DNA of 64,000 nt from Streptomyces parvus. GTDB taxonomy: Bacteria > Actinomycetota > Actinomycetes > Streptomycetales > Streptomycetaceae. The stretch spans positions 186,001 through 250,000 of the forward strand of contig NZ_BMRY01000002.1 in the NCBI RefSeq assembly GCF_014648875.1, given 5' to 3'. How positions within the stretch are numbered: position 1 is the stretch's first letter; each line of letters begins with the position of its first letter. The notes under the pieces are model-generated. The model was not told where the DNA came from and did no database searches. It was given only the letters and a program-made list of their open reading frames with translations. This document shows positions 1 through 9,300 of the stretch, piece by piece. The position numbers and the translations under genes were made by a program.

Positions 1-675
1 CAGCGCGACCAGCGCCAGCAGCGGCGAGATCCAGAACATCACGATCAGCACGCCGACGATCGTCAGCAGCGAGTTGATGAGCTGGCCCATCGTCTGCTGG
101 AGCGTCTGCGAGATGTTGTCGATGTCGTTCGTCGCCCGGCTCAGCACCTCACCGCGCTTGGCCCGGTCGAAGTACGACAGCGGCAGCCGCGCCAGCTTCG
201 TCTGGAGGTCCTCGCGCAGCTGGAACACGATCCGGTTGATCACCCGGATCGACACCCGCGTCGCCACCAGCATCAGCAGCCCGGCCCCGACGTAGACCAC
301 CAGGGCCAGCAGCAGGACGTTCCCCACCGCGCCGAAGTCGATGCCCTCACCCGGCGTGAAGTCCACACCCGACAGCATGTCGGCCATCGACCCCCGGCCG
401 TCCTCCCGCAGCCCCTCGATCGCCTGCGCCTTCGTCGTGCCCCCGGCCATCTCCCGCCCGACGACCCCGGCGAAGACCAGGTCGGTCGCCTTGCCCAGGA
501 TCTTCGGCCCGGCCACCGACAGCGCGACGCTCACCGCCACCGCGCCCAGCATCAGCCACAGCGAGGCCTTCTCCCGGCCGAACCGCTTCAGCAGCCGTTT
601 GCTCGACCCCTTGAAATCCATCGACCGGTCGGTGGGCGCGCCCCCGGCCATCATCCGTCCGCCCGGACCGGCCAT
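1..675 (-). CDS. ABC exporter half-transporter, permease part (partial)
   Basis: N-terminal 225 residues of an exporter-type ABC protein; the 3' end, including the ATPase domain, lies beyond base 1. After a short basic leader the protein shows a hydrophobic segment (around residues 38-60), a second one near 110-130, and the intracellular-loop pattern RLPLSYFDRAKRGEVLSR, which is usual between TM2 and TM3 of type I ABC exporters. The ATG at 673-675 shares one base with the TAA stop of the upstream gene (TAATG), so the two half-transporters are probably co-translated and form a heterodimeric exporter, likely for drugs or lipids. The substrate cannot be told from sequence. The family call is firm; function beyond 'export' is inference. 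Confidence 0.85.
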   Translation of the reverse strand, partial: MAGPGGRMMAGGAPTDRSMDFKGSSKRLLKRFGREKASLWLMLGAVAVSVALSVAGPKILGKATDLVFAGVVGREMAGGTTKAQAIEGLREDGRGSMADMLSGVDFTPGEGIDFGAVGNVLLLALVVYVGAGLLMLVATRVSIRVINRIVFQLREDLQTKLARLPLSYFDRAKRGEVLSRATNDIDNISQTLQQTMGQLINSLLTIVGVLIVMFWISPLLALVAL

Positions 676-2408
676 TACGCGGCCTCCGCTTCCGTCAGCT
701 GGGAGAGCACGATCTCCCGGTACGTTTCATTGCCGTCCATCAGCTCGTGATGGGTGCCGGTGCCCACGAGCCGGCCCTCGTCCAGCACCAGGATCCGGTC
801 CGCGTCACGGATGGTGGACACCCGCTGCGCCACGATCACCACGGTCGCCCCGGCCGTCTCCCGGCCGAGCGCCGCCCGCAGCGCCGCGTCGGTCGCGTAG
901 TCCAGCGCCGAGAACGAGTCGTCGAACAGATAGATCTCCGGCCGCTGCACCAGCGTCCGCGCGATCGCGAGCCGCTGCCGCTGCCCGCCGGACACATTGG
1001 TGCCGCCCTGCGCGATCGGCGCGTCGAGCCCGTGCTCCAGCGCCTCCACGAACTCCTTGGCCTGCGCCACCTCCAACGCGTGCCACAGCTCCTCGTCGCT
1101 CGCGTCCGGGTTCCCGTACCGCAGATTCGTCGCCACCGTCCCCGAGAAGAGGTACGGCTTCTGCGGCACCAGCGACACCGTCCTCGCCAGCAGCGCCGGA
1201 TCCAGCGTCCGCACGTCCTCGCCGTCGACCAGCACCTCGCCGTCCGTCACGTCGAACAGCCGGGGTACGAGCCCGAGCAGCGTGGACTTCCCGCTGCCCG
1301 TCGACCCGATGACCGCGGTGGTCTCACCCGGCCGGGCCACCAGATCGACGTTCCGCAGCACCGGCTCCTCCGCACCCGGGTACCGGAACTCCGCGCCCCG
1401 CACCTCCAGATGCCCGTGCCGCCGCAGCTCGGTGACGGGGGCGACGGGCGGCACGACACTCGACTCGGTCCCGAGGACCTCCTCGATGCGCTCGGCGCAG
1501 ACCTCGGCGCGCGGCACCATCATGAACATGAAGGTGGCCATCATCACGGCCATCACGATCTGCATGAGATAGGCGAGGAACGCGGTCAGCGCACCGATCT
1601 GCATCCCGCCGCTGTCGATGCGGTGTGCGCCGAACCACACCACCGCGATCGACGACAGGTTCACCACCGTCATCACGGTCGGGAACATCAGCGCCATCAG
1701 CCGCCCGGTCGCCACCGACACATCGGTCAGCTCGGTGTTCGCACCCCGGAAGCGCTTCTCCTCGTACCCGTCCCGGACGAACGCACGGATCACCCGGTTG
1801 CCGGTGATCTGCTCGCGCAGCACCCGGTTCACCCCGTCCAGCCGCTCCTGCATGGTGCGGAACAGCGGCCCCATCTTCCGCACGATGAGCCCGACCGAGA
1901 CACCGAGCACCGGCACGACCGCCAGCAGCACGGCGGAGAGCGGCACATCCAGGCCGAGCGCCATGATGATCCCGCCGACGCACATGATCGGGGCCGACAC
2001 CATCAGCGTGAACGCCAGCAGCACCAGCATCTGGACCTGCTGGACGTCGTTGGTGGTCCGGGTGATCAGCGAGGGCGCCCCGAAGCGCCCCAGCTCCCGG
2101 GCCGAGAAGGACTGCACCCGGTCGAAGACGGCGGCCCGCACATCACGCCCGAGGGCGGAGGCGGTGCGGGCCCCGTAGTACACGGCCCCCACATTGCACA
2201 GAACCTGGAGAACGCTGACGGCGATCATGAGACCGCCGAACTCCAGGATGTAACCGGTGTCACCCGTCACGACACCGTTGTCAATGATGTCGGCGTTCAG
2301 GCTGGGCAGATACAGGGTGGCGCAGGTCTGGAGCAGCTGGAGGAGAACCAGCAGCACGATGGGTTTCTTGTACGGGCCCAGATGGGCCCGCAGGAGTTTT
2401 ATGAGCAC
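675..2408 (-). CDS. ABC exporter half-transporter (fused permease and ATPase)
   Basis: 577 residues, the usual length for a half-transporter. Six membrane segments occupy roughly residues 15-310. The ATPase domain follows, with Walker A GSTGSGKST (about 367), the Q-loop near SLVPQKPYLFSGTV, signature VSGGQRQRL and a Walker B reading YLFDDSFSALD. That Walker B has Asp-Ser (DDS) where catalytic Glu is expected, which is typical of the degenerate ATP site in one member of heterodimeric exporters. The start is a GTG at 2408 with only a weak purine-rich element upstream. It is first in a two-gene unit and overlaps the next gene by one base. Likely a multidrug or lipid heterodimeric exporter in the cytoplasmic membrane; substrate unknown. 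Confidence 0.9.
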   Translation of the reverse strand: MLIKLLRAHLGPYKKPIVLLVLLQLLQTCATLYLPSLNADIIDNGVVTGDTGYILEFGGLMIAVSVLQVLCNVGAVYYGARTASALGRDVRAAVFDRVQSFSARELGRFGAPSLITRTTNDVQQVQMLVLLAFTLMVSAPIMCVGGIIMALGLDVPLSAVLLAVVPVLGVSVGLIVRKMGPLFRTMQERLDGVNRVLREQITGNRVIRAFVRDGYEEKRFRGANTELTDVSVATGRLMALMFPTVMTVVNLSSIAVVWFGAHRIDSGGMQIGALTAFLAYLMQIVMAVMMATFMFMMVPRAEVCAERIEEVLGTESSVVPPVAPVTELRRHGHLEVRGAEFRYPGAEEPVLRNVDLVARPGETTAVIGSTGSGKSTLLGLVPRLFDVTDGEVLVDGEDVRTLDPALLARTVSLVPQKPYLFSGTVATNLRYGNPDASDEELWHALEVAQAKEFVEALEHGLDAPIAQGGTNVSGGQRQRLAIARTLVQRPEIYLFDDSFSALDYATDAALRAALGRETAGATVVIVAQRVSTIRDADRILVLDEGRLVGTGTHHELMDGNETYREIVLSQLTEAEAA

Positions 2409-2563
2409 GCGCGTCTCTCGGAATCGGCGGCAGGCAGAGGCCGAACCAGTTTCGCGTACGCCGTACTCCAGGGGCGAACCGTTTTCCTCAAGCCCGGGTC
2501 AAACCTGGAGCGCGGGGGGCTTGCACGCCAGGTCCGGACGCACGCGCGCGAGGGCCTGCGCGA

Positions 2564-2675
2564 GGCGCGGGGTCCTCCGGCGCTCGGGCCCACGCGGGGC
2601 GCGGGGTCCTCCGGCGATCGGGCTCACGCGGGGCGCGGGGGTCCTCCGGTGCCCGGGCCCACGCGGGGCGCGGGA
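2564..2675. repeat. 34-bp tandem repeat, about 3.3 copies
   Basis: Units begin at 2564, 2598 and 2632, with a partial fourth at 2667. The core reads gcggggtcctccggcg followed by a variable cgggcccacgcgg. The third copy has one extra G. It fills most of the 305-bp gap between the ABC operon start (2408) and the FGGY kinase stop (2714). The words 'ggggtcctccggcg' resemble dispersed intergenic repeats of streptomycetes, and a related cluster lies at 48431-48569. No gene is seen in the gap. Confidence 0.7.
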
Positions 2676-2713
2676 GGGCGTCGGGCGCGCGCCCGCGCAG
2701 TGAGAATCGGCCC

Positions 2714-4165
2714 CTACGCGGGGTGCTGGCCGCCGAAGGCCCCGGGGTGGATCTGATCCCGGGTCGCCGCGTACTGCTGCCGCACCGCACCGCCCACCGC
2801 CAGCTCGTCGCCCGGCTCCAGCACCTGGGCGGCCGCGCCCTGCCAGGGCGGGGGAGTGCGCGGGTCGAGGGCGCCCTGCGAGACCCCGAGCGCCCACGCC
2901 GCCTGCCGGGCCGCGCCGATCGCCGCGTACTGGGCGGGCTGCGGCACCACGACCTGCGTACCGAACAGCGCCGGAGCCAGCGCCTGCACGGCCGGGAGCT
3001 CGGCGGCGGCGCCCAGCAGGAACACCCGCCGCACCTCCACACCCCGCCCGCGCAGCACGTCCAGGGCGTCGGCGAGCGAGCACAGCATGCCCTCGAACGA
3101 GGCGCGCGCCAGGTGCTCCGGCTTCATCGACTCACGACGGAGCCCGCAGAGGGTGCCGGCGGTGTGCGGAAGCTGAGGAGTGCGCTCGCCCTCCAGATAC
3201 GGCAGCAGGACGAGCCCGGAAGCCCCGGGCGTCGACTTCAGAGCGAGCGCGGACAGCTCCTCCAGCCCGTCGAGACCCAGCATCTCGGCGGTGCCGCGCA
3301 GCGCCCGCACGGCATTGGAGAGGTGCACCACCGGAAGATGCATGCCGGTGGCGTCGGCGAACGAGGTGATCATCCCGCTCGGATCGGCGAGCGCCTCGTG
3401 GTGCACCGCCATCACGGACCCGGAGGCCCCCAGCGACACCACCGCGTCGCCCACGGCGACCCCGAGCCCGAAGGCGGCGGCCATGGTCTCGCCGGTGCCC
3501 GCGGAGATCAGCAGCCCCTCCGGGGTCATCCCCGCGGAGTCGGCAGGCCCGAGCACCTCGGGCAGCGCGGCGGAGTGCCCGAGGGCCAGCTCGACGAGGT
3601 CGGGCCGGTAGGAGGCGGACCCGGCCGACCAGTACCCGGTGCCCGAGGCGGCGCCCCGGTCCGTGGTCCGCCGGGCGGGCCGGCCCAGCAACTGCCACAC
3701 GAGCCAGTCGTGCGGCTGGAGCACGGCGGCCACCCGCTGGGCGTTCTCCGGCTCGGTCCGCGCCAGCCAGCGCAGCTTCGCCACCGGCTGCGCGGCGCTC
3801 GGCACGGCCCCGACGGCTTCGGCCCAGGCCTGCCGCCCGCCCAGCCCGTCGACGAGATCGGCTGCGGCGACCTGCGCCCGCCGGTCGTTGCCGAGCAGGG
3901 CCGGGCGTACGAGATTGCCCTGCTGGTCCAGGGGGACGAGGCCGTGCTGCTGCGCGGAGACCCCGATGGCCTGCACACCTTCGAGCAGCCCGCCGGAGGC
4001 CGCCTCACCGAGCGAGAGCAGCCAGGCCTGCGGATCGACCTCGGCGGCCTTCGCCTCGACCGGATGGGCGGCGTACCCCTCCCGGAGCACGGCGCCCGAA
4101 TCCGTGTCGCAGACGACGATGTGAGTGAAGGCGGAAGAACTGTCCAGCCCCGCGACTATGCCCAT
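2714..4165 (-). CDS. FGGY-family carbohydrate kinase (xylulokinase-like)
   Basis: About 483 residues, the normal FGGY length. The N-terminal ATPase-fold signature GIVAGLDSSS is at residues 2-11, and the N-domain segment with LLGNDRRAQVAAADLVDGLGG matches xylulokinase-type kinases. The C-terminal lobe has LGASGSVMAVH, and GSGFKE-like elements are absent. FGGY kinases phosphorylate sugars or polyols using ATP; xylulose is the most likely substrate but is not proven. No xylose isomerase or transporter gene is adjacent, so the context does not settle the substrate. An in-frame GTG at 4183 would add six residues; ATG 4165 is preferred because the protein then starts directly with the fold motif. 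Neither start has a clear Shine-Dalgarno. Confidence 0.82.
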   Translation of the reverse strand: MGIVAGLDSSSAFTHIVVCDTDSGAVLREGYAAHPVEAKAAEVDPQAWLLSLGEAASGGLLEGVQAIGVSAQQHGLVPLDQQGNLVRPALLGNDRRAQVAAADLVDGLGGRQAWAEAVGAVPSAAQPVAKLRWLARTEPENAQRVAAVLQPHDWLVWQLLGRPARRTTDRGAASGTGYWSAGSASYRPDLVELALGHSAALPEVLGPADSAGMTPEGLLISAGTGETMAAAFGLGVAVGDAVVSLGASGSVMAVHHEALADPSGMITSFADATGMHLPVVHLSNAVRALRGTAEMLGLDGLEELSALALKSTPGASGLVLLPYLEGERTPQLPHTAGTLCGLRRESMKPEHLARASFEGMLCSLADALDVLRGRGVEVRRVFLLGAAAELPAVQALAPALFGTQVVVPQPAQYAAIGAARQAAWALGVSQGALDPRTPPPWQGAAAQVLEPGDELAVGGAVRQQYAATRDQIHPGAFGGQHPA

Positions 4166-4224
4166 AGGAAGATTCTGCCGCACCGCGGGACCATCCCGGA
4201 ACTCACCGGCGCCCCACGGGCCCC

Positions 4225-4530
4225 TCAGGTGTTGGTCGTCCCCCAGTCGTCCTCGAACCCGTTCTGGCTGCTGCGGTCCCGCAGTGACCGGACCCGCTCC
4301 GCGACCGACGCGGGGACCTTGTCCCCGACCTTGTCGCTGACCGAGTGGTACGCCTTGCCGGCGATGTCCCGCCCGCTGTGGGCGGCGCTTTCGGCGGCGT
4401 TGCGCACGGCGGGGTTCTCCGCGAACCGCTGGGCCGACTTCTTCAACTGCTCGTAACGCTCGCGCCCGGCTCGCGTGCCGAGCACGTAACCGAGGGCCAC
4501 TCCGGCGATGAACGTGAGCCGGTACCGCAT
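4225..4530 (-). CDS. small YtxH-like membrane protein
   Basis: 101 residues. One N-terminal hydrophobic segment with a glycine pattern (LTFIAGVALGYVLGTRAGRERYEQL) matches the YtxH domain seen in many actinobacterial small proteins. It is followed by an amphipathic, Ala/Lys/Glu-rich helix and an acidic tail. ATG 4530 is chosen because AGGGTGG lies 5-10 bases upstream; an in-frame upstream ATG at 4587 has no such site. Probably anchored in the membrane with a cytoplasmic helix. The molecular role of this family is not established. It is expressed away from the tRNA genes. Confidence 0.75.
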   Translation of the reverse strand: MRYRLTFIAGVALGYVLGTRAGRERYEQLKKSAQRFAENPAVRNAAESAAHSGRDIAGKAYHSVSDKVGDKVPASVAERVRSLRDRSSQNGFEDDWGTTNT

Positions 4531-4712
4531 GGCTGCCACCCTTCCTACGCTTGGTGCGACGTGTGCAGCCCGCCTACCCGCGAGCACCCGAGATCACCCC
4601 GGGCGATACCGATTGGCGGAGCACCCCCCTGCTTGCGCTAATGTATGTGTCGCAGCGAACGCGCGCCGCCCGGCAGCCGCCAGGCAGGTACGATTTCGAA
4701 GCAACGCAGCAA

Positions 4713-4785
4713 TCCCCTGTAGCTCAATTGGCAGAGCAGCCGGCTGTTAACCGGCAGGTTACTGGTTCGAGTCCAGTCGGGGGAG
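4713..4785 (+). tRNA. tRNA-Asn (GTT), copy 1
   Basis: 73 bases fold into a full cloverleaf. The acceptor TCCCCTG pairs with CGGGGGA, the anticodon stem GCCGG/CCGGC holds loop CTGTTAA with anticodon GTT at 4746-4748, and the T-arm reads CTGGTTCGAGTCCAG. The CCA end is not encoded. A second, nearly identical tRNA-Asn follows after 5 bases, so the two are likely co-transcribed. Confidence 0.97.
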
Positions 4786-4790
4786 CGCGA

Positions 4791-4863
4791 TCCCCTGTAG
4801 CTCAATTGGCAGAGCATTCGGCTGTTAACCGGAGGGTTACTGGTTCGAGTCCAGTCGGGGGAG
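4791..4863 (+). tRNA. tRNA-Asn (GTT), copy 2
   Basis: 73 bases, same acceptor, D- and T-arms as the copy 5 bases upstream; anticodon GTT at 4824-4826. It differs mainly in the anticodon stem (TTCGG/CCGGA instead of GCCGG/CCGGC), where both sides have changed so that pairing is kept with one wobble pair. The variable region differs slightly. It is followed at once by a strong terminator hairpin. Confidence 0.97.
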
Positions 4864-4872
4864 CGGAACGGG

Positions 4873-4894
4873 AGAGGACCCTTCGGGGTCCTCT
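4873..4894 (+). terminator. terminator of the tRNA-Asn pair
   Basis: Perfect 9-bp stem AGAGGACCC/GGGTCCTCT closed by a TTCG tetraloop, then TTCG. It lies 9 bases after the second tRNA-Asn. Its stability and position suggest factor-independent termination or a processing boundary. Confidence 0.8.
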
Positions 4895-5098
4895 TTCGCG
4901 TGCACGCCCCACCGCCCTCCGGGGCCTCGGCCGGGCCCTCGGAGTGACTCTTTCGGGTCTCCTCGATCTTCCCTGCAACCGGGCAGCACGCAGCGACGTC
5001 CTCAAGATCAGGTGAAGCCGGCCAACCGAAGCGAGAGATCGTATGACCGGCTATGCTGCGGCAGACGGTGCGCACACTTGTACGCGCCACGCCGAAAC

Positions 5099-5172
5099 GG
5101 GGCGGTAGCTCAGCCGGTTAGAGCAGCGGACTCATAATCCGTCGGCCGTGGGTTCGAGTCCCACCCGCCCCA
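5099..5172 (+). tRNA. tRNA with CAT anticodon (probably tRNA-Ile2, possibly elongator Met)
   Basis: 74 bases with a complete cloverleaf: acceptor GGGGCGG/CCGCCCC, discriminator A, anticodon loop CTCATAA with CAT at 5133-5135, and T-arm GTGGGTTCGAGTCCCAC. The long D-loop and the CGGCCGTGGG variable/T region look most like the lysidine-modified isoleucine tRNA of other bacteria. An elongator methionine tRNA has the same anticodon and cannot be excluded by eye; an initiator is ruled out because position 1:72 pairs. The 3' end is where the accessory segment begins. Confidence 0.93.
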
Positions 5173-5180
5173 CCGAGCGT

Positions 5181-5207
5181 CCCCAGGCAGAATCGTTCTG
5201 GCCTGGG
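5181..5207 (+). terminator. hairpin after the CAT-tRNA; left copy of a 20-bp direct repeat
   Basis: CCCAGGC-AGAA / TTCT-(G)-GCCTGGG forms an 11-bp stem with one bulge and a TCG loop. It is followed by TAAACGCGTTTTT, so it looks like the tRNA terminator. The first 20 bases (ccccaggcagaatcgttctg, 5181-5200) recur identically at 22388-22407. It starts 9 bases after the tRNA end. Confidence 0.75.
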
Positions 5208-5233
5208 TAAACGCGTTTTTGGGGGAGTTTCGC

Positions 5234-5267
5234 GTGCAGCGTTCGCTGCACAGAGGTGCAGCGAACG
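5234..5267. repeat. alternating GTGCAGCG half-sites (inverted repeats)
   Basis: GTGCAGCG occurs at 5234-5241 (plus), 5244-5251 (as CGCTGCAC) and 5256-5263 (plus). The outer pair also extends to a perfect 12-bp inverted repeat, CGTTCGCTGCAC/GTGCAGCGAACG with loop AGAG (5240-5251/5256-5267). Such spacing suits a DNA-binding protein or recombinase better than a simple terminator. It lies 62 bases past the tRNA. Confidence 0.65.
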
Positions 5268-5586
5268 TGACTCCGGGCCAGGCGGGACAGACCTTACGTG
5301 GCTGTGACCTGGGTCTTTTCCGGCGTCGTGTCTGTGGGGTGGTTGTGAACGCTCCCACGGCCTCTCAGTACGGTGTCCTGGGAGCGAGGTACGGGCTGCG
5401 GCCTCGGCGAGGTCGGCCTGTCACGCCGGCGGCGGCTCTGGTGGCCGACCGGTCTCTACCCGGCGGAGGCAGTGGAGTCGGGTCCGAGGATTGCGACATC
5501 TCCGGGGCGGCAGGGGCCTAGGCGGAACGGCCGCGGTTGGCTCGAGCCCTTGTCCGCATCGGACTCCGGGCCTCAGGCGGTCGATG

Positions 5587-5612
5587 TCCTGCGGATCCGT
5601 GGATCCGCAGGA
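5587..5612. repeat. 26-bp near-continuous palindrome
   Basis: TCCTGCGGATCC and GGATCCGCAGGA form a perfect 12-bp inverted repeat around a two-base centre (GT). A two-base loop makes an RNA hairpin unlikely to be its main role. A protein-binding operator or a recombination relic fits better. No gene start is nearby. Confidence 0.6.
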
Positions 5613-5847
5613 GGCGCACGATGGCAGGTCTGGTCCGCCCGTCCCGCCCGGGGGCTGCCGTGGGCGTGTATGGGATGCGCGCCCGGTGTCGGGCGCGGCG
5701 GCGTCCTCGACTTCGCCAGCCCGACACTCGACGCCAGGGCGACATCGCTGCGGCAAGGACGGCACCTGCTGGCAACGCCGTTGCGCTTACCTATTGTTGC
5801 TGCCGCTGCTGGACCAACTGTTGGGGATGGCCTGTCCGTCGACCTCG

Positions 5848-6090
5848 TCAAAGCCCGTCCCTGCGCGCTGACGTCGTCGATCGAGGCAATGGCCGGCATA
5901 CCCGGAGCCGGGGGCGGTTGGGGTAGTCCTTGGCGAAATACCGGACTGCCCGGCGGAGGACCTTCCGTTCCGTCGGCCATTCCTCGGCTTTGCTAGCGGG
6001 CTGTCTTCCTCCTGGGATCTGCTCTGCCCCGCACCTCCCGCCGCGTCCTGGCCACCGCCTCCGCCACCACTGCCAGGGCTTCGTCATCAA
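5848..6090 (-). pseudogene. possible IS3-family transposase OrfA remnant
   Basis: In the minus frame, residues encoded at 5991-5923 read KAEEWPTERKVLRRAVRYF followed by AKDY. This resembles the C-terminal end of IS3 OrfA proteins, where a leucine-zipper helix ends in motifs such as FLKKAAAFFARDY. No upstream helix-turn-helix and no OrfB catalytic DDE domain can be followed in any frame, so only a fragment would remain. The match is by eye and short, so the call is tentative. Confidence 0.35.
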
Positions 6091-6339
6091 CGGTGCCCGG
6101 CTGCCGGCTGAAGAACGGCCTCATCATCAATGCGCCATCGCTGACGTCAGCTGACACAACCTCACACTCGCGACCGTGAACTCTGCGTACCCCTCCACTG
6201 CAGCCCGTACCCGACTTCCGCGACCAGATCTCCCGCGCGCCCGGGAGGCCTCGGTGGCCTGATTATGCCGTTGACGGAGCGCGGTCAATCTTGGTTGGAT
6301 CATGCATTCTTTGTGAAGTTTTCGTAAGGGGGGCTCACT

Positions 6340-9300
6340 GTGCGCAGGGGAGGGTGGCCGCTTCATGTGTCGGCCACACATAGGGGAAGACGAAGACTCG
6401 GGCGCTCGACCGCGGTGGCGGTTCTGACGACGGCGCTCATGACGATCGTCTGTGGCGCGCTGCCGGCGTCGGCCGCCCAGGCCGGTTCGCTCCAGAACCG
6501 AGCGGCCGACGACGAGCGGAAGGCCGAGGCGCCCGCCTCTACGGAAGAGGATCGCCTGCTGCGGGAGGCCAAGGACTCGGGGCAGCGCGTCGAGGTGACC
6601 GGGGAACGTACCGCCTATTCGACGGTGTTCGCGAATCCGGACGGAATGACCTTCACGCTGGAGCAGTCCACCGTGCCCGTGCGCGCGGCGAAGTCCGGCG
6701 GCTGGGTGGAGCCGGACGCCACCTTGGTGCGCGGGGAAGACGGAACCGTCGGTCCGAAGGCGTCCGCCGCCGCCATGTTCTTCTCGGGGGGCGGGAAGGC
6801 GAAACCGCTGGCCGCCATCGTCGACCAGGGGCGTTCCCTCGCCGTCGACTGGCCCGACCCCTTGCCGGAACCGGTGCTCGACGGCCCCACCGCGCTCTAC
6901 CGCGATGTCCTTCCTGACGTCGATCTACAGGTCCACGCGACCGTGGAGAGCTTCCAGCACGTCCTGGTGGTGAAGACCCCGGAGGCGGCGAAGAACCCGC
7001 GACTGGAGGAGCTGACGTTCGGTCTGCGGACGGAAGGGCTGGCCATCCGCAAGGGTGAGACCGGGAACCTGACGGCCGTCGACGGAACGGGCCGGACCGT
7101 GTTCCGCGCGCCGCCGGCCCGGATGTGGGATTCAGCGGGTTCGGCCGACGCCGGGCAGGCGAAGTCGCTCTCCCCGAAGGCGACCGCCGAAGCAGGCACC
7201 CGTTCCGCTCCGAAGGTGACAGCCGAAGCGGCCACCGCCGCCGCTCCGGAGGCCGCCGACTCGGGCAAGGGCGTCGAGCCCGGCCAGGGCGACAAGGTGG
7301 TCCGCATGGACGTGCGCGTCGCGAAGGGCTCGCTGACCGTGGTGCCGGACGCCGCCATGCTGAGCCGGACCGAGGCGTCCGCCTTTCCGCTGTTCATCGA
7401 CCCGCTCGTGACCTGGGGGGAGGGTGAGCGGACCTTGCTGCGTTCCGACGGGTACGAGTCCTACGACTGGTCGAACGGTGACGACGGCCTGGGCAAGGGC
7501 GTCGGCAAGTGCGGTACGTGGAACGGCTATTACTGCGGCCCCGGATACACCCAGCGTCTCTACTTCGAGTTCTCGCCCGCCGAGCTGAAGGGCAAGCACG
7601 TTCTCGACGCGACCTTCAAGGTCACCGAGCCCTGGGCCTTCCAGTGCGACCCGCGGTGGGTGGACCTGGTCCGCACCGACAACATCTCCGCGTCCACCAC
7701 CTGGTCCTCGCGCCCGAAGGAGCGGGACCTGATGGTCGACCGGCACGTGTCCGCAGGCCGGGGATCGCTGTGCGACCCCGACTCCCCGGACGCCGCCATC
7801 GAGTTCAACGACAATCCGGAGGAGTCCAACGAGAACCTCACTCCCACGGTGCGTGATTTCGCGGCCGGCAAGTTCGCCCGGCTGACCCTCCAGCTCCGTG
7901 CCCACGACGAGGGCGACACGGCTGCCTGGAAGCGGTTCAAGAACGACGCCGTGCTGTCGGTCAAGTACGTCGGCAAGCCCGCCCTTCCCGTGAACGTCGG
8001 GATCGTCTCGGGTAACGGCACGGTCTGCTCGCCGAGCTCCGCCGACCCCGCCGTCATCAGCGATACCACGCCACAGCTGGTCGGCAAGCCGAAGACCATG
8101 GCCGGCGGCGAGTCCCAGGCCAATCTGCGGATCCGCTGGCGGACCGAGCGATGGAACGGAAGCGCCTGGGTCCTGGCGCAGACCGATATGGACAGCCCGA
8201 CATCCGGATACGTGGGCAATCTGTCCCTGCAGTCCAAGAGCCTGCCGACGGCGCTGACCGCGGGCGTCGCCCATCGCCTCACGGCCGTGACGCTCTCGTA
8301 CTACGAGGGGGGTACCAACCGGCTCAACACCGGCTACAGCGCCCCCTGCTACTTCAAGATTGACAACACGTCGCCCCTGGCGCCGACCGTGACCTTGCGT
8401 CCTCCTTACTCCGAGTGCCTGCCGAACGCGTGCGTGGCGGGCGGTGGGCCGGGAGTCTCGGCGAAGGCCCGGTTCACCCCGGCGGCCGGGGACACCAACA
8501 TCGTCGACTTCCAGTACCGGCTCACCGAGACCGAAGCGTGGAAGACGGTGTGCACACCCGGTTCCCCCTGCCTGTTCGAAGTCGGTGTCACGCCGGTGAA
8601 GTCCGGTACGCAGCGCCTCTACGTCAAGGCGAAGGACTCACTCGGACGGTGGGGCGCGCAGCAGGTTCTGGACTTCCTGGTGGCCACGGGCGAGGGGCCC
8701 GTCGCCCGCTGGCGCTTCGACGAGACCACGGGGGTGGCGAAGAACAGCGTGGCAGGCGGTTCCGCGCACGACGCGTCCCTCGTCGGAACGGCGGTCCGTG
8801 ACGACCGGGGCCGCCGAGGGCTGATCACTCACGACGCGAACGGAGTGCCGCTCCCCAGCCCGGTCACGGACCGGGGCCTGTCCCTGGACGGCAGCGGGGC
8901 GGCCGCCGCGACCGCCCGGTCGGTGGTGGAGACCCGGTCGGCCTACACGGTCTCCGCGTGGGCGCGGTTGAACACCCGTGACAAGGACGCCATCGTGCTG
9001 TCCCAGGACGGAGCGAAGTACAGCTCCTTCCTCATGTGGTACGAGACCAGCTACAACTCCTGGGTCTTCGGGGTGAAGGAGAAGGACGAGGACAACGGCC
9101 AGGCCTACTTCGGCATCGTGGGCCGGGCGCCCGCGGTGACGGGCGCGTGGACCCACCTCGCCGGCACCTACGACCCGGCCTCGAAGGAACTGAAGCTGTA
9201 TGTCAACGGCGTACTCCAGGGCACTCGGGTGACGCCCAGCGGCTGGTCGTCGTCCGGCCCCTTCAACGTGGGCCGCTACCTCTGGAACGGTCAGCGGAAC

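Larger units (their letters stand above)
5208..6339. other. 1.1-kb gene-poor stretch downstream of the tRNA
   Basis: No open frame here shows good streptomycete codon bias or a recognisable complete protein. It contains the alternating half-sites at 5234-5267, a 26-bp palindrome at 5587-5612 and a probable transposase remnant on the minus strand near 5923-5991. The last 100 bases before 6340 are AT-richer (ttgtgaagttttcgtaagg) and probably hold the promoter and ribosome-binding site of the LamG gene. It reads as decayed mobile DNA. Confidence 0.55.

Noticed and set aside
747..2756. 669-residue open frame on the plus strand
   Set aside because: Mirror frame of the ABC gene; His/Arg/Pro-rich composition, no protein family, opposite to the strongly supported minus-strand gene.
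5373..5996. 207-residue frame in the gene-poor stretch
   Set aside because: No good codon bias, no ribosome-binding site, no recognisable domain, and several equal frames overlap it.
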